Below, piece after piece: positions 8,753 through 17,562 of a DNA stretch of 64,000 nt. The notes below the pieces were generated by a model, which searched no databases, was not told the origin of the DNA, and was given only the letters and a program-made list of their open reading frames with translations. Origin of the DNA: Clostridium estertheticum subsp. estertheticum (GTDB lineage: Bacteria; Bacillota; Clostridia; Clostridiales; Clostridiaceae); assembly GCF_001877035.1 (NCBI RefSeq), contig NZ_CP015756.1, forward strand, positions 3,835,001 to 3,899,000, given 5' to 3'. Position 1 is the stretch's first letter. Every line of letters begins with the position of its first letter. Position numbers and translations under genes: made by a program.

Positions 8753-10006
8753 TTAGCCTCTCTTTTCTGGTAAAAATATGTGAATTGTTGGTTTTTGTAA
8801 TACTTTTCTAGAAACATTATATAAATCCTCACTTTTAACATTTCCCATGTTTTTTATATCATCAGTAAATTGATATATATCTTCGTTATCCATAGCCTGA
8901 TGAAGTACATAATTTGAAAGATCCGTAGAATCCTCAAGTGTTGATGCAATGGCAGTTTTCATTATTTTTTTCATTAAAGATATTGTATTATCATCAAAAA
9001 CTATTTTCTCAGTTTCGATGTCTTTAATTACAGTATCAATTACAAGGATTGCCTCATCAACATTTTTTTCTGATACCGAGGTATAAATATAAAGAGTTTT
9101 AACATTATTTGAAGTATCTAAATGAGTGTAAACATCATAGGACAATCCTCTTTCCTCGCGTAGTTCTCTAAACAATATAGAATTAGAACTTTCACCAAAC
9201 TTAAAATTTAATATTCTAAGTGCTAGTTCCTCGTCTTTAGATAATCCATTAAATGTATATAAATAAAGTATTGTACTTTGCTCAATTTCTTTTTTATATG
9301 ATATTTTTTTTATAAATTGTTGTTTTTCAGTTACTATTTTTTTCTTATCAAATTTCTTTCTAGTCCAATTACCAAAACACTTATTTACAATATTTATTAT
9401 GTCTTCATGTTCAAATGGGGATACAATAGATATAAAAGAATTATTGGGCAAATAATATTTATTATAAAACTTAACAAGTTGCTCCCTTGTAACATTTTTT
9501 ATAATATCTTCATTTCCAATAGTATCTTCCCTAAGCGGACTATATTTAAACGCGATTTCATTAACTCTTTGAAAACTTAAATCTTCAATATCATCATTAA
9601 TTGTTCTAATTTCAGATAATATAACGCCTCGTTCCTTTTCAATTTCACCAATTGGAAAAGTAGAGTTTAAAATCATATCCCCCATAAGTGTTATAGCATT
9701 CTCTAATTCCTCATTTAAAACCGTCGCACTATATACTGTAGAATTAAAATCAGTATAAGCATTATATTCTCCACCTAAATTTTCTAAATCACTGTTTAGT
9801 TTCTCATTTGTTCTAACCTGCGTACCTTTAAACAGCATATGTTCAATAAAGTGTGCTATTCCTTTTTCATCTTTTTCTTCAAAAAGTGAACCTATATTTA
9901 CTCCAGCATGAACTGCTGATATTTGACTATCCTTTTTAATAGTAATAAGTTTTATACCATTATTTAGCTCTGTTTGTTTTGTGTTAAAAATTTCTTTAAT
10001 CATCAT
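8753..10006 (-). CDS. M16 family zinc peptidase (processing-peptidase-like)
   Basis: 417 residues. The inverted zinc motif HxxEH is at residues 52-56 (HFIEH), with the downstream Glu expected around 130 in ERGVILSEI. The C-terminal M16_C domain covers about residues 165-350. Relatives such as B. subtilis YmxG/MlpA are cytosolic or membrane-associated oligopeptidases. It ends 3 bp before the recX start, so the pair form an operon. No signal peptide is seen. Substrate unknown. Confidence 0.92.
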   Translation of the reverse strand: MMIKEIFNTKQTELNNGIKLITIKKDSQISAVHAGVNIGSLFEEKDEKGIAHFIEHMLFKGTQVRTNEKLNSDLENLGGEYNAYTDFNSTVYSATVLNEELENAITLMGDMILNSTFPIGEIEKERGVILSEIRTINDDIEDLSFQRVNEIAFKYSPLREDTIGNEDIIKNVTREQLVKFYNKYYLPNNSFISIVSPFEHEDIINIVNKCFGNWTRKKFDKKKIVTEKQQFIKKISYKKEIEQSTILYLYTFNGLSKDEELALRILNFKFGESSNSILFRELREERGLSYDVYTHLDTSNNVKTLYIYTSVSEKNVDEAILVIDTVIKDIETEKIVFDDNTISLMKKIMKTAIASTLEDSTDLSNYVLHQAMDNEDIYQFTDDIKNMGNVKSEDLYNVSRKVLQKPTIHIFLPEKRG

Positions 10007-10269
10007 ATTCTCCTTTAACCTAAAACTATATTATTAATTATCATCTTAAAACACAATATTAATACATTCAAGAGGTAATTTAAACCTTAATTTTAAAAAT
10101 AATTTGATACATTTAAGTAAACCGCATATGTTGTTTAACTATATCATACTTTTAACTACTTTAAACTATATTCTTAACCAATTTAAAGCACATTTTTTTG
10201 TGAATTATATCAAAAGCTATTGACTAATTAAGATTTATATACTAAAATTAAAGTTCGAGTCAAATACTC

Positions 10270-10314
10270 ATAGACAGTTCGCAACCATCCTGTCTTAAAC
10301 TAAAACTATGGAGG
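10270..10314 (+). promoter_or_regulatory. preQ1-I riboswitch upstream of queT
   Basis: Stem AGACAG (10272-10277) pairs with CTGTCT (10289-10294) around a UUCGCAACCAUC loop. It is followed by an A-rich tail (TAAACTAAAACTA) and then GGAGG at 10310-10314. This matches the compact preQ1-I fold, where the tail forms a pseudoknot and can hide the Shine-Dalgarno. The gene that follows is a queuosine-precursor transporter, which fits well. The mechanism is probably translational. Confidence 0.8.
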
Positions 10315-10321
10315 CACAAAA

Positions 10322-10846
10322 TTGAATATTAAATTAAATGAAGGAACTATGTCTGTAAAAATAAGAAAAATCGTTTTTGCAGCAATGGTGGCTGCTATTT
10401 ATGCGGCTTTAACTCTAAGCTTATCGTTTTTCAGCTTTGGAGTTATTCAATATCGCGTAGCTGAAGGGCTTACTATCCTACCTTACTTCGCATCCTTTTC
10501 TATTCCAGGATTGCTAATAGGTTGTATAGTTTCTAATATTATAAGTCCACTAGGTATTATGGATATGGTTTTCGGTTCCCTTGCAACACTTATATCCGCA
10601 ATTTTAACTTACTATATTGGTAAGAGCAAACTAAAGTTTAAAAAAATACTTGCTCCATTACCAGCTGTGCTAGTAAATGCCTTTGTTATAGGCATACTGT
10701 TAAAGCTTTTATATGTCAAGGACATGCCCCTTTTACTTTGTATGCTGCAAGTTGCATGGGGAGAATTAGTCTGCTGTTATGGAATTGGATTACCTCTTAT
10801 TTATATTATTGAAAAGAACTCAATTTTGAGGAGTTTTTTAAAGTAA
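10322..10846 (+). CDS. queT: QueT-type queuosine precursor ECF transporter S-component
   Basis: 174-residue membrane protein with about five to six hydrophobic helices, of the QueT family (PF06177/COG4708). It has the typical YRVAEGLTILPYF and WGELVCCYGIGLPL segments. It is the substrate-capture subunit of an ECF importer for preQ1/preQ0 or queuine. I chose the TTG at 10322, 7 nt after GGAGG, because that places it directly under the preQ1 riboswitch; an internal ATG at 10349 is the alternative. Shared ECF ATPases are not in the window. Confidence 0.88.
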   Translation: MNIKLNEGTMSVKIRKIVFAAMVAAIYAALTLSLSFFSFGVIQYRVAEGLTILPYFASFSIPGLLIGCIVSNIISPLGIMDMVFGSLATLISAILTYYIGKSKLKFKKILAPLPAVLVNAFVIGILLKLLYVKDMPLLLCMLQVAWGELVCCYGIGLPLIYIIEKNSILRSFLK

Positions 10847-10960
10847 TAATGAAAAGCAATTTAATTTTGCTTTTTTAGTTTAATATTTATTGTTTTGTAT
10901 AGAAAATTGTAATAATAGATGTATTTGATACTTTATGAGAAGAAAGAGGAATTTTAATTA

Positions 10961-12532
10961 ATGGAAAAAATTAAGTTTGATGAATTAGGACTAAACGAAT
11001 CTGTACTACACGCTATACAAGATTTAAAATTTGAATACCCATCTGATATCCAAGAAAAAGCTATTCCAGTAGTACTTGCTGGCTTTGATATCATAGGTCA
11101 GGCTCAAACAGGAACTGGTAAAACATTAGCATTTGGTGCACCCATTTTAAGTAGAATGGAAAAATCAAATGGTAAAGTTCAAGCAATAATAATGTCTCCA
11201 ACAAGAGAACTTGCTGTTCAAGTTGCTGAAGAACTTTCACGAATTGCAAAACATGAAAGAATTAAGATATTACCAATCTATGGTGGTCAATCTATCGATA
11301 GACAAATATCCGCTCTAAAAAGAGGAGTAGATATTGTAGTTGGAACTCCAGGAAGATTACTAGACCATATTAGAAAGGGTACTTTAAAACTTGCAAATGC
11401 TAAGTTTCTTGTTTTAGATGAAGCTGACGAAATGTTAAACATGGGCTTTATTGAAGATATTGAAAGTATTATAAGTAATTTAAGTTCAGATAGACAGACT
11501 TTACTTTTCTCAGCTACTATGCCAAGAGCTATTAAAATATTGTCAAAGAAATATATGCATCCAGAAACAAAAATTATTGCTATAGAAAAGAAATCTTTAA
11601 CAGTTTCTACTATAAAGCAATATTATTATGAAGTAAATAATAAAAACAAATTTGAATCATTATGTAGAATTCTTGATGTTGATGCTCCTAAAACTTGTAT
11701 ACTATTCTGTAAAACTAAAAAAGGTGTAGATGAGTTAGTTGATGCATTACAACCTAGAGGTTATACTGTAGAAGGTATGCACGGAGACATGAAACAAAGC
11801 CAAAGAATGAACACTCTTAAGAAATTCAAAGAAGGTAATTTAAACTTCTTAATTGCAACTGATGTAGCTGCAAGAGGAATCGATGTTGAGGATGTTACTC
11901 ATGTAATAAATTATGATTTACCACAAGATAGCGAATCATATATACATAGAATTGGTAGAACTGGTAGAGCAGGTAAAGAAGGTACAGCATATAATCTTAT
12001 AACAAGACGTGAATTATCAGCTATAAGACAAATTGAACGTGATACTAAAAGTGTAATTAACAAAAAAACTGTACCTACTATAACAGATATTTTTGCTGCT
12101 AAATCAGATACTATTATAGATCAAATAAAATTAGTTCTAAAAGAAAATTTATATGAAAGCTTTCTTCCACTAGGACAAAATCTTATTTCAGAATTTGGTG
12201 ATGAAGATGTAGCTGCTTCTTTAATAAAAATTATTTTTGATAAAGAAGTTAACTATAACTATGCAGATGATTCTACAACAACAACATCTGATACTGTTAG
12301 ACTATTCTTATCTATAGGAAGAATGGATGAAGTTATGACTAAGGATATTATCGCTTTCTTATGTGAAACTGCTAATATTAACAAAACTGAACTTGGTCGT
12401 ATTGACATCTTAGATAAATTTTCTTTCTTAGATGTACCTTCAAACTTAGTTGATGCTATTTTAAATAATAGTTCAGGTAAGAGATTAAATAGTAGAAAAG
12501 TAAATATTGAAGTTGCTAAATCTAGAAGATAA
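10961..12532 (+). CDS. DEAD-box ATP-dependent RNA helicase with DbpA-type RNA-binding domain
   Basis: 523 residues. Q-motif (FDELGLNESVLHAIQ) at the N-terminus, motif I AQTGTGKT near residue 48, DEAD near 153, SAT near 184 and HRIGRTGRAG near 330, covering both RecA lobes. The C-terminal ~75 residues (VRLFLSIGRMDEV...) fit the DbpA RNA-binding domain (PF03880), which targets 23S rRNA in DbpA/YxiN. This suggests ribosome assembly or cold adaptation (CshA/DeaD-like). A strong terminator follows directly. Confidence 0.93.
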   Translation: MEKIKFDELGLNESVLHAIQDLKFEYPSDIQEKAIPVVLAGFDIIGQAQTGTGKTLAFGAPILSRMEKSNGKVQAIIMSPTRELAVQVAEELSRIAKHERIKILPIYGGQSIDRQISALKRGVDIVVGTPGRLLDHIRKGTLKLANAKFLVLDEADEMLNMGFIEDIESIISNLSSDRQTLLFSATMPRAIKILSKKYMHPETKIIAIEKKSLTVSTIKQYYYEVNNKNKFESLCRILDVDAPKTCILFCKTKKGVDELVDALQPRGYTVEGMHGDMKQSQRMNTLKKFKEGNLNFLIATDVAARGIDVEDVTHVINYDLPQDSESYIHRIGRTGRAGKEGTAYNLITRRELSAIRQIERDTKSVINKKTVPTITDIFAAKSDTIIDQIKLVLKENLYESFLPLGQNLISEFGDEDVAASLIKIIFDKEVNYNYADDSTTTTSDTVRLFLSIGRMDEVMTKDIIAFLCETANINKTELGRIDILDKFSFLDVPSNLVDAILNNSSGKRLNSRKVNIEVAKSRR

Positions 12533-12539
12533 TTTTAAC

Positions 12540-12580
12540 AAAACAAAAAGAGTACCTATTATGGGTACTCTTTTTGTTTT
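12540..12580 (+). terminator. Intrinsic terminator of the helicase gene
   Basis: 17-bp perfect stem (12540-12556 with 12564-12580), 7-nt loop, with A-rich and T-rich arms; it could act in both directions. Confidence 0.85.
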
Positions 12581-12660
12581 GCTAATTTTATACACAATAT
12601 TTTTGTATTTTAATTATGTTACCCCACTCTCTAACATACAATATATAAGGGGTGATAACT

Positions 12661-12753
12661 ATGAACAAATTCAAAAAACTACTTTATACTTTAACCTATA
12701 TATTATTGATTGAGATATGTCTAATATATTTTGTTTATAAATTGAAATATTAG
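12661..12753 (+). CDS. Small single-pass membrane protein (30 aa), hypothetical
   Basis: ATG with a convincing site (AAGGGGTGATAACT) encodes a 30-residue peptide: a basic start (MNKFKKLLY), one hydrophobic helix (YILLIEICLIYFVYKL) and a short Lys-containing tail. It lies between the helicase terminator and the convergent mgtC-like gene. I do not recognise it. The site and membrane-helix pattern support expression, but homologues would be needed to be sure. Confidence 0.45.
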   Translation: MNKFKKLLYTLTYILLIEICLIYFVYKLKY

Positions 12754-12762
12754 AATCCTTCC

Positions 12763-13473
12763 TTACATTATTTCAGCTTTATAGATTTCCTCAAAAGCAC
12801 ATAACTTTTGCACAATACCACTACTCTTAATATATCTTGGCGCTAAAATTGTATACATCGTTGTACTGTACTTTGAAGTTTCATTTTCATCTTCTTCATC
12901 ATCAATCACAAATTCTATATTTTTAACTTTTATGCTAACACTGTCAAAATATTTTTCTAGTTTTTCAACCATGTCTTTTTTGTTAACATATTGGATTTCC
13001 AATTTTAGGACATTAGTATTTTTAAAAAGCTTATTCTCAAAAGTCTTAAGAAATACTAATACTATAAAAACACATATAGCTGATAATATCGTTAAAGTAT
13101 AATACCCTAGTCCAATAGCAAGACCAATACAAGCAACTGTCCATATGCTCGCTGCAGTAGTAAGCCCTTTTATTGATCCTTTATCATGTATAATAGTACC
13201 TGCCCCTAAAAAACCTACCCCTGTTATAACTTGTGCTCCCAGCCTTCCAATATCTACTTTCATAGCCGATTGGAGCTCTGGATGTTGCAGAATCATATTA
13301 GTTGTTTCTTGAATAGAGTATAATTGTATCATTGAAGTAATTGCCGCACCTAGACATACTAATATATGTGTTCTAAACCCAGCTGGTCTATTTTTAAACT
13401 CTCTCTCATACCCAATTAAACCACCGACTAAAACTGCAAGCGCAAGCCTTATTGCTACTTGATATACTAACAT
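12763..13473 (-). CDS. MgtC/SapB family membrane protein
   Basis: 236 residues. Five hydrophobic helices over residues 1-140 include the family signature around GGLIGYEREFKNRPAGFRTHILVC and GVGFLGAGTII. A C-terminal ACT-like soluble domain of ~85 residues holds an acidic DDEEDE stretch. Homologues modulate Mg2+/phosphate homeostasis and F-ATPase activity in pathogens; in soil clostridia the function is unproved. Start ATG follows GGGGG. No MgtA or PhoP gene is nearby. Confidence 0.9.
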   Translation of the reverse strand: MLVYQVAIRLALAVLVGGLIGYEREFKNRPAGFRTHILVCLGAAITSMIQLYSIQETTNMILQHPELQSAMKVDIGRLGAQVITGVGFLGAGTIIHDKGSIKGLTTAASIWTVACIGLAIGLGYYTLTILSAICVFIVLVFLKTFENKLFKNTNVLKLEIQYVNKKDMVEKLEKYFDSVSIKVKNIEFVIDDEEDENETSKYSTTMYTILAPRYIKSSGIVQKLCAFEEIYKAEIM

Positions 13474-13510
13474 GTACTTACCCCCATAAATCCATTGATA
13501 ACATTATAAT

Positions 13511-14032
13511 TTAATTTAAATATTTTAGTTCAATACGGTTTGATTTTAACCACTCTATAATGAATTCATTTATACAATGGTCTTCATATTTATAATACTC
13601 ATCCGTAGTGCATTCATCGTCTTCGCATACATCCATTGTATTTTGTTTATCCATTAGAATATGTTTAAACTTTTTTGTAGGCTCATTGCTTTTTAATGCC
13701 TCCGTTAATTCTAATTTCAAATCAGAATTACTGATTTTAGTTTTAACATATTCCTTCATAGCTTTTATATAAAAATCATCATCTATTAGTGGAGTAATTA
13801 AGTACCTATTTGCCTTATCCTCATTAATGAGAGTCGCAACATTAACAAATTCTTTTAACCAATTATCGAAGGTATTTTCCTCCAATGTCCCATTTTCTAA
13901 CGCTAAACTTACTTCTGTTGGAATATATATAACCTCGCCAGTAACTGAATCTAGATAACTTTTCCCTAAATTATCATCAACATGCGAAATTGTTTCTATA
14001 AGTGCTTCCATATCAACCGCAACTAAATTCAA
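13511..14032 (-). CDS. UPF0158 family protein
   Basis: 173 residues, soluble and acidic, starting NLVAVDMEALIETISHVDDNLGKSYLD and containing VIYIPTE; this fits UPF0158 (PF03682), a family of unknown function common in Firmicutes. Start TTG at 14032 lies 7 nt after GGAGG. The next gene leftward is mgtC-like, 37 bp away, so they may share a transcript. No catalytic motif can be seen. Confidence 0.75.
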   Translation of the reverse strand: MNLVAVDMEALIETISHVDDNLGKSYLDSVTGEVIYIPTEVSLALENGTLEENTFDNWLKEFVNVATLINEDKANRYLITPLIDDDFYIKAMKEYVKTKISNSDLKLELTEALKSNEPTKKFKHILMDKQNTMDVCEDDECTTDEYYKYEDHCINEFIIEWLKSNRIELKYLN

Positions 14033-14079
14033 AACTTTTCCTCCTCAAATTGTATAATAGTTATTTAATATCTACAATA

Positions 14080-14112
14080 AAAAGCCAATAAACCCAAATG
14101 GTCTATTGGCCT
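14080..14112 (-). terminator. Terminator of the DUF1292 gene
   Basis: On the minus strand GCCAATAGACC pairs with GGTTTATTGGC (one mismatch) around a 5-nt loop, followed by TTTTT. Confidence 0.75.
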
Positions 14113-14117
14113 ATTAC

Positions 14118-14360
14118 TTATTCTTCAAATGTTGATTCATATTCTTCTAATACTTTTGCAAATTCTTCCTCATCTTCTACTGTAATATATTGTTCTTTAT
14201 CGTCTACTAATTCTATTTTATAGACGAAAGCATCATCTTCTTCTCCTATTGGAGCGAGCAATGCATATTTATTTTCATCTAATTCAATAATTTCAATTAT
14301 TTCAAAATCAACCTTTTCTCCATCTTCATCGAGCATCGTAATAACTTTATTTTCTTCCAT
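14118..14360 (-). CDS. DUF1292 domain protein (copy 1)
   Basis: 80-residue acidic protein (MEENKVITMLDEDGEKVDFEI...) fitting DUF1292, small single-domain proteins common in Firmicutes and often beside ruvX (yrrK) or ureA-like genes. The ATG at 14360 is chosen because GGAGA lies 7 nt upstream; a longer frame back to 14390 has no site. A second paralogue lies at 17892-18122. Function unknown. Confidence 0.85.
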   Translation of the reverse strand: MEENKVITMLDEDGEKVDFEIIEIIELDENKYALLAPIGEEDDAFVYKIELVDDKEQYITVEDEEEFAKVLEEYESTFEE

Positions 14361-14445
14361 GACAATTCTCCTTTCAAACTTAATAAACATATTATACCGT
14401 TAACCTCGCCAACATGTCCATATAAAAATATAGATTTAAATTATT

Positions 14446-15435
14446 TTAATCACTATATCCATCCATTCCTCTAATAGATACTTCTCCTGATACAATATAT
14501 TCAACATTGCCACTAGAATTCTCGACAACTAATTCACCTTTATCACTTATATCAATTGCTTTAGCTATTGTTACTTTTCCTCTATTTATTAATTTAATCT
14601 CTTTACCTATAAGGACCGAATTTTTTCTACATATCTCTAAAGTTTCTTTTATACTATCATTTTCTACAAAATCGTTATATAACTCTTCAAATATATTTAA
14701 AATGTTAGCAAGAAGTAACTTCCTGTCCATAAGTTTACCACTTTCAATCTTAATTGACGTAGCTACATCTTTTAAATCAGTTGTAATATCTTCTTTTTCT
14801 AGATTTACATTGATTCCAATTCCCATAACTAAGTAATTTACATGATCTATTTCTCCGCTCATTTCTGTTAATATACCACATACTTTTTTACCATTAAGAA
14901 TTATATCATTAGGCCATTTAATACTTGTTTTAACCCCCATTTTCATAATAGCTTTTTGAACAGCTGCTGCTCCAAGAAGTGTTATCTTTGATATATTTTC
15001 TGTAAGTATATTAGGTCTAAGTATAAGTGACATCCATATACCCTTATATTTTGGTGATAAAAAATTTCGTCCTAGCCTTCCACGTCCTAATGTTTGTTCT
15101 TCACTTATAACAACTGTGCCATGTTCCTTCCCCATTTCCGCAAGCTCTTTGGCCTTAGTGTTTGTTGACCCTATAGAATTGCAGTAAATAATATTTTTAC
15201 CTATACACTCTGTATTTAGATGATTTTTAATCTCCTCAAAGGTGAGTATATCAGGTGATGAGATTATTCTATAACCCTTTCTTGAAATAGCTTCAACTTC
15301 GTAACCATCCTCTTTAATAACCTTTATATGTTTCCAAATAGCCGCACGACTAACTCCTAAAACCTCACTAATCTTTTGACCCGACACAAAATCATTTCCA
15401 CTGGCCTTAAGTAATTCAAGAATTTTTTCTTTCAT
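14446..15435 (-). CDS. birA: Bifunctional biotin--[acetyl-CoA-carboxylase] ligase/biotin operon repressor
   Basis: 329 residues. An N-terminal winged helix (about 1-62, SGQKISEVLGVSRAAIWKHI) precedes the biotin protein ligase domain. That domain has GRGRLGRNFLSP near residue 118, KWPNDIILNGKKVCGIL near 180, and a C-terminal SH3-like domain (KLINRGKVTIAKAIDI). It attaches biotin to carboxylase subunits via biotinyl-AMP and represses biotin genes. The start at 15435 has AAGGTG 8 nt upstream; an open extension to 15522 lacks the family pattern. Confidence 0.93.
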   Translation of the reverse strand: MKEKILELLKASGNDFVSGQKISEVLGVSRAAIWKHIKVIKEDGYEVEAISRKGYRIISSPDILTFEEIKNHLNTECIGKNIIYCNSIGSTNTKAKELAEMGKEHGTVVISEEQTLGRGRLGRNFLSPKYKGIWMSLILRPNILTENISKITLLGAAAVQKAIMKMGVKTSIKWPNDIILNGKKVCGILTEMSGEIDHVNYLVMGIGINVNLEKEDITTDLKDVATSIKIESGKLMDRKLLLANILNIFEELYNDFVENDSIKETLEICRKNSVLIGKEIKLINRGKVTIAKAIDISDKGELVVENSSGNVEYIVSGEVSIRGMDGYSD

Positions 15436-15487
15436 AATATCAGCACCTTTTTTATTTTTAATATAGATAAAATCTCTTTCTATCCAA

Positions 15488-16381
15488 TTATAGTCTCCTA
15501 TATTCCTCTTGTTTATATCCATGTTTGCCTTTAAGTGTTATATCAATATCCGAAAGTAACTTATCTTTATCAACTGGTAACGTTCCAGAAAGCGATACAT
15601 AATTTGAAGCATGATTGCTTCTAAAAATACAATTAGTAACTTCTACATTTTCAAGGAATTCCCTTAACTCCTGAACTACTTCTTCCGGAGTTAATACATG
15701 GAAGATACCATTTTGTATATCTTTATAAATAGGGGTTCCGCTTTCTAACATTAAAGTCAAAAATCCAACATAATCTGGATTTATAGCACTTATAAGTTTC
15801 GCAGACTCTATAGCATTCTCACTGATTTTTTCTCTGCCGCCTATACCCGAAATCAGAGTAGTTGATAATTTTATACCGCTCTCCTTAACCTTTCTACCTG
15901 CCATAATCAAATTTTGGGCAGTTACACCTTTGTTTATACTCTTTAATATTTCATTACTTCCAGATTCAACTCCAAGATACAAAATACCAATTCCCAGAGC
16001 CTTAAGCAAACTAAGGTCCTCTACTGACTTTGCTAAAATGTCCTTCGGCGTAGTATAAACCCCCACTCTCTCGCACCCCGGAAACAACTCTTTAATTTTT
16101 AATAAAATTATTTTTAATTCACTAGTTTTTAAAACTAAAGCATCCCCATCTGCTAGAAAAATTCTTTTAACTACCCCATAATCTAACTTAGCCTGCTCAA
16201 GATCAGATATAATATCTTTTAATTCACGTACCCTAAACTTCTTATCTTTATACATCCCGCAAAAAGTACATCCATTATGTGAACACCCAATAGTAACCTG
16301 TACAATAAGACTATAAGCCTCACTAGGCGGTCTATACACTATCCCCTCATACTCCACTAAACTCATCTCCCAGTCTTTCAA
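15488..16381 (-). CDS. Radical SAM domain protein
   Basis: 297 residues. The [4Fe-4S] motif is C33-x4-C38-x2-C41 (CSHNGCTFC), one residue wider than the classical CX3CX2C but usual in this sub-group of Elp3/MiaB-fold proteins. A GVESGSNEIL segment near residue 140 is typical of the radical SAM barrel. The reaction is unknown. The start is TTG at 16381, with an AGGGGG site that belongs to the edge of a 95-bp tandem repeat and abuts an 8-bp hairpin, so initiation may be structure-controlled. Confidence 0.88.
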   Translation of the reverse strand: MKDWEMSLVEYEGIVYRPPSEAYSLIVQVTIGCSHNGCTFCGMYKDKKFRVRELKDIISDLEQAKLDYGVVKRIFLADGDALVLKTSELKIILLKIKELFPGCERVGVYTTPKDILAKSVEDLSLLKALGIGILYLGVESGSNEILKSINKGVTAQNLIMAGRKVKESGIKLSTTLISGIGGREKISENAIESAKLISAINPDYVGFLTLMLESGTPIYKDIQNGIFHVLTPEEVVQELREFLENVEVTNCIFRSNHASNYVSLSGTLPVDKDKLLSDIDITLKGKHGYKQEEYRRL

Positions 16382-16385
16382 ATTA

Positions 16386-16625
16386 CCCCCTATAGCCTAA
16401 AAGGCTATAGTTCTTTTGAAGCGTTCTGATAATCTTTTTCCATTCTCTCATATACCAAAACACCCTTTTCTCCATAACCATCCCCATAACCTAAAAGGCT
16501 ATGGTTCTTTTAAAATATCCTGATAATTCCCTTCCATTCTCTCATATTCCAAAGCATCCGTTTCTTCCATAACTATCCCCATAGACTAAAAGGCTATGGT
16601 TCTTTTGAAGCATCCTGATAATCTT
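16386..16625 (-). repeat. ~95-bp tandem repeat, about 2.5 copies, each with a hairpin
   Basis: The block CTAAAAGGCTAT recurs at 16397, 16491 and 16586 (periods 94 and 95), followed each time by related TTCTTTTRAA, CTGATAAT and, in the two full units, CATTCTCTCATAT blocks. On the minus strand every unit holds a CCTTTTAG-centred stem-loop. In unit 1 the stem is CTATAGCC/GGCTATAG; in unit 2 CCATAGCC/GGTTATGG, with a compensatory T:A to C:G change. Unit 1 abuts the ribosome-binding site of the radical SAM gene. Confidence 0.85.
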
Positions 16626-16650
16626 GTTAATTCCAATAAAATAGTAATTC

Positions 16651-16846
16651 GGCAATAAGCGTATATATTGTGTAAACAGCAATTGAACAAACCTTAGTAA
16701 TTCTTAATTTATTTTATTTATATCTGCGTAAGAAAACCGCATGTTTGAGCGGAGCGAGTTTGCGGTTTTTAGCAGACATAAATAAAATAAATTTTAGAAT
16801 TACAAGGTGAAGTGAATGCTGTTCTAACAATATATACACTTATGGT
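16651..16846. repeat. ~196-bp imperfect palindromic element (MITE-like or structured RNA)
   Basis: Arms 16651-16727 and 16772-16846 are near-complementary, including a long matched block TTTATTTTATTTATATCTGC against its complement. An inner stem AAAACCGCA (16733-16741)/TGCGGTTTT (16761-16769) carries a GC-rich loop (TGTTTGAGCGGAGCGAGT). It has no coding capacity. It lies between the HD-domain gene and the tandem repeat, downstream of the former on the minus strand. It may be a non-autonomous mobile repeat or a folded terminator-like RNA. Confidence 0.75.
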
Positions 16847-16878
16847 AGAACATACTATGATATATGAATTTATCTAGA

Positions 16879-17508
16879 TTACTTAGAAGACAACAACTGC
16901 GATTCACACTTTTTAATGAAAGATTTGATATTCTCTTTTTCCTCGCAGATTTTAGTGTCATTCATACCACCTCTGCCAAGTCTATCACACTCAGATAACA
17001 AAGCAATTTCTTTAATAGATATATCTGCAGCCATTTCTTTAACATTTCCAAATGGTAAATTTTTTGTTACAAAAAGAGTTTGCATATGCCATCTAACTAA
17101 AGCTGTCACCTGATTAATTAGTGCTTCATCATTTGTAAGTGCACAAAGGAACTCTTGGCTAAGATTCGCACCAACTTTATCATGATCATAAGATGTTATC
17201 TTTCCTTTTTTAACTTTTGTAGTAGGTGCTTTCCCTAAATCATGTAATAAAGCAGCCCACATAAAAGCAATCGGATTCTCACTAAATTCTTTCCTTTTTG
17301 CAGCATTATCTATAACTAACATTGTATGTTTCCATACATTCCCTTCAGGATGGTGAACTGGTGATTGTGGAGTCTCAATCAGATTTCTCAATAATGTATA
17401 CGGATATAGTGTGTAAATATCTTTATTATTTATAATTTCATCAAAATATAAAGACGGATTTTTATCCTCCATTAGATGTTTTTGAAATTCTTCAAACATT
17501 TTAACCAT
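16879..17508 (-). CDS. HD-domain phosphohydrolase-like protein
   Basis: 209 residues with an HD fold: H in HPEGNVWKHTMLVID, the paired HD in ALLHDLGKAP, H in YDHDKVGA and a later H in VRWHMQTLF. It resembles the HD half of tRNA nucleotidyltransferases, but the nucleotidyltransferase domain is absent. Probable metal-dependent phosphohydrolase; substrate unknown. ATG at 17508 follows AAAGGA. Interestingly a complete cca gene lies nearby at 18380-19717. Confidence 0.85.
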   Translation of the reverse strand: MVKMFEEFQKHLMEDKNPSLYFDEIINNKDIYTLYPYTLLRNLIETPQSPVHHPEGNVWKHTMLVIDNAAKRKEFSENPIAFMWAALLHDLGKAPTTKVKKGKITSYDHDKVGANLSQEFLCALTNDEALINQVTALVRWHMQTLFVTKNLPFGNVKEMAADISIKEIALLSECDRLGRGGMNDTKICEEKENIKSFIKKCESQLLSSK

Positions 17509-17562
17509 GCACTAATTCCTTTCTATTTATTATTTTATTTCATAATTTTTTATTATTACAAC

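Noticed and set aside
12507-12713. 68-codon open frame overlapping the helicase 3' end and its terminator
   Set aside because: Starts inside the helicase gene and runs through the terminator hairpin; no ribosome site. The 30-aa frame at 12661 is more credible.
16386-16625. CRISPR array
   Set aside because: Only 2.5 long near-identical units with no unique spacers, and no cas genes nearby.
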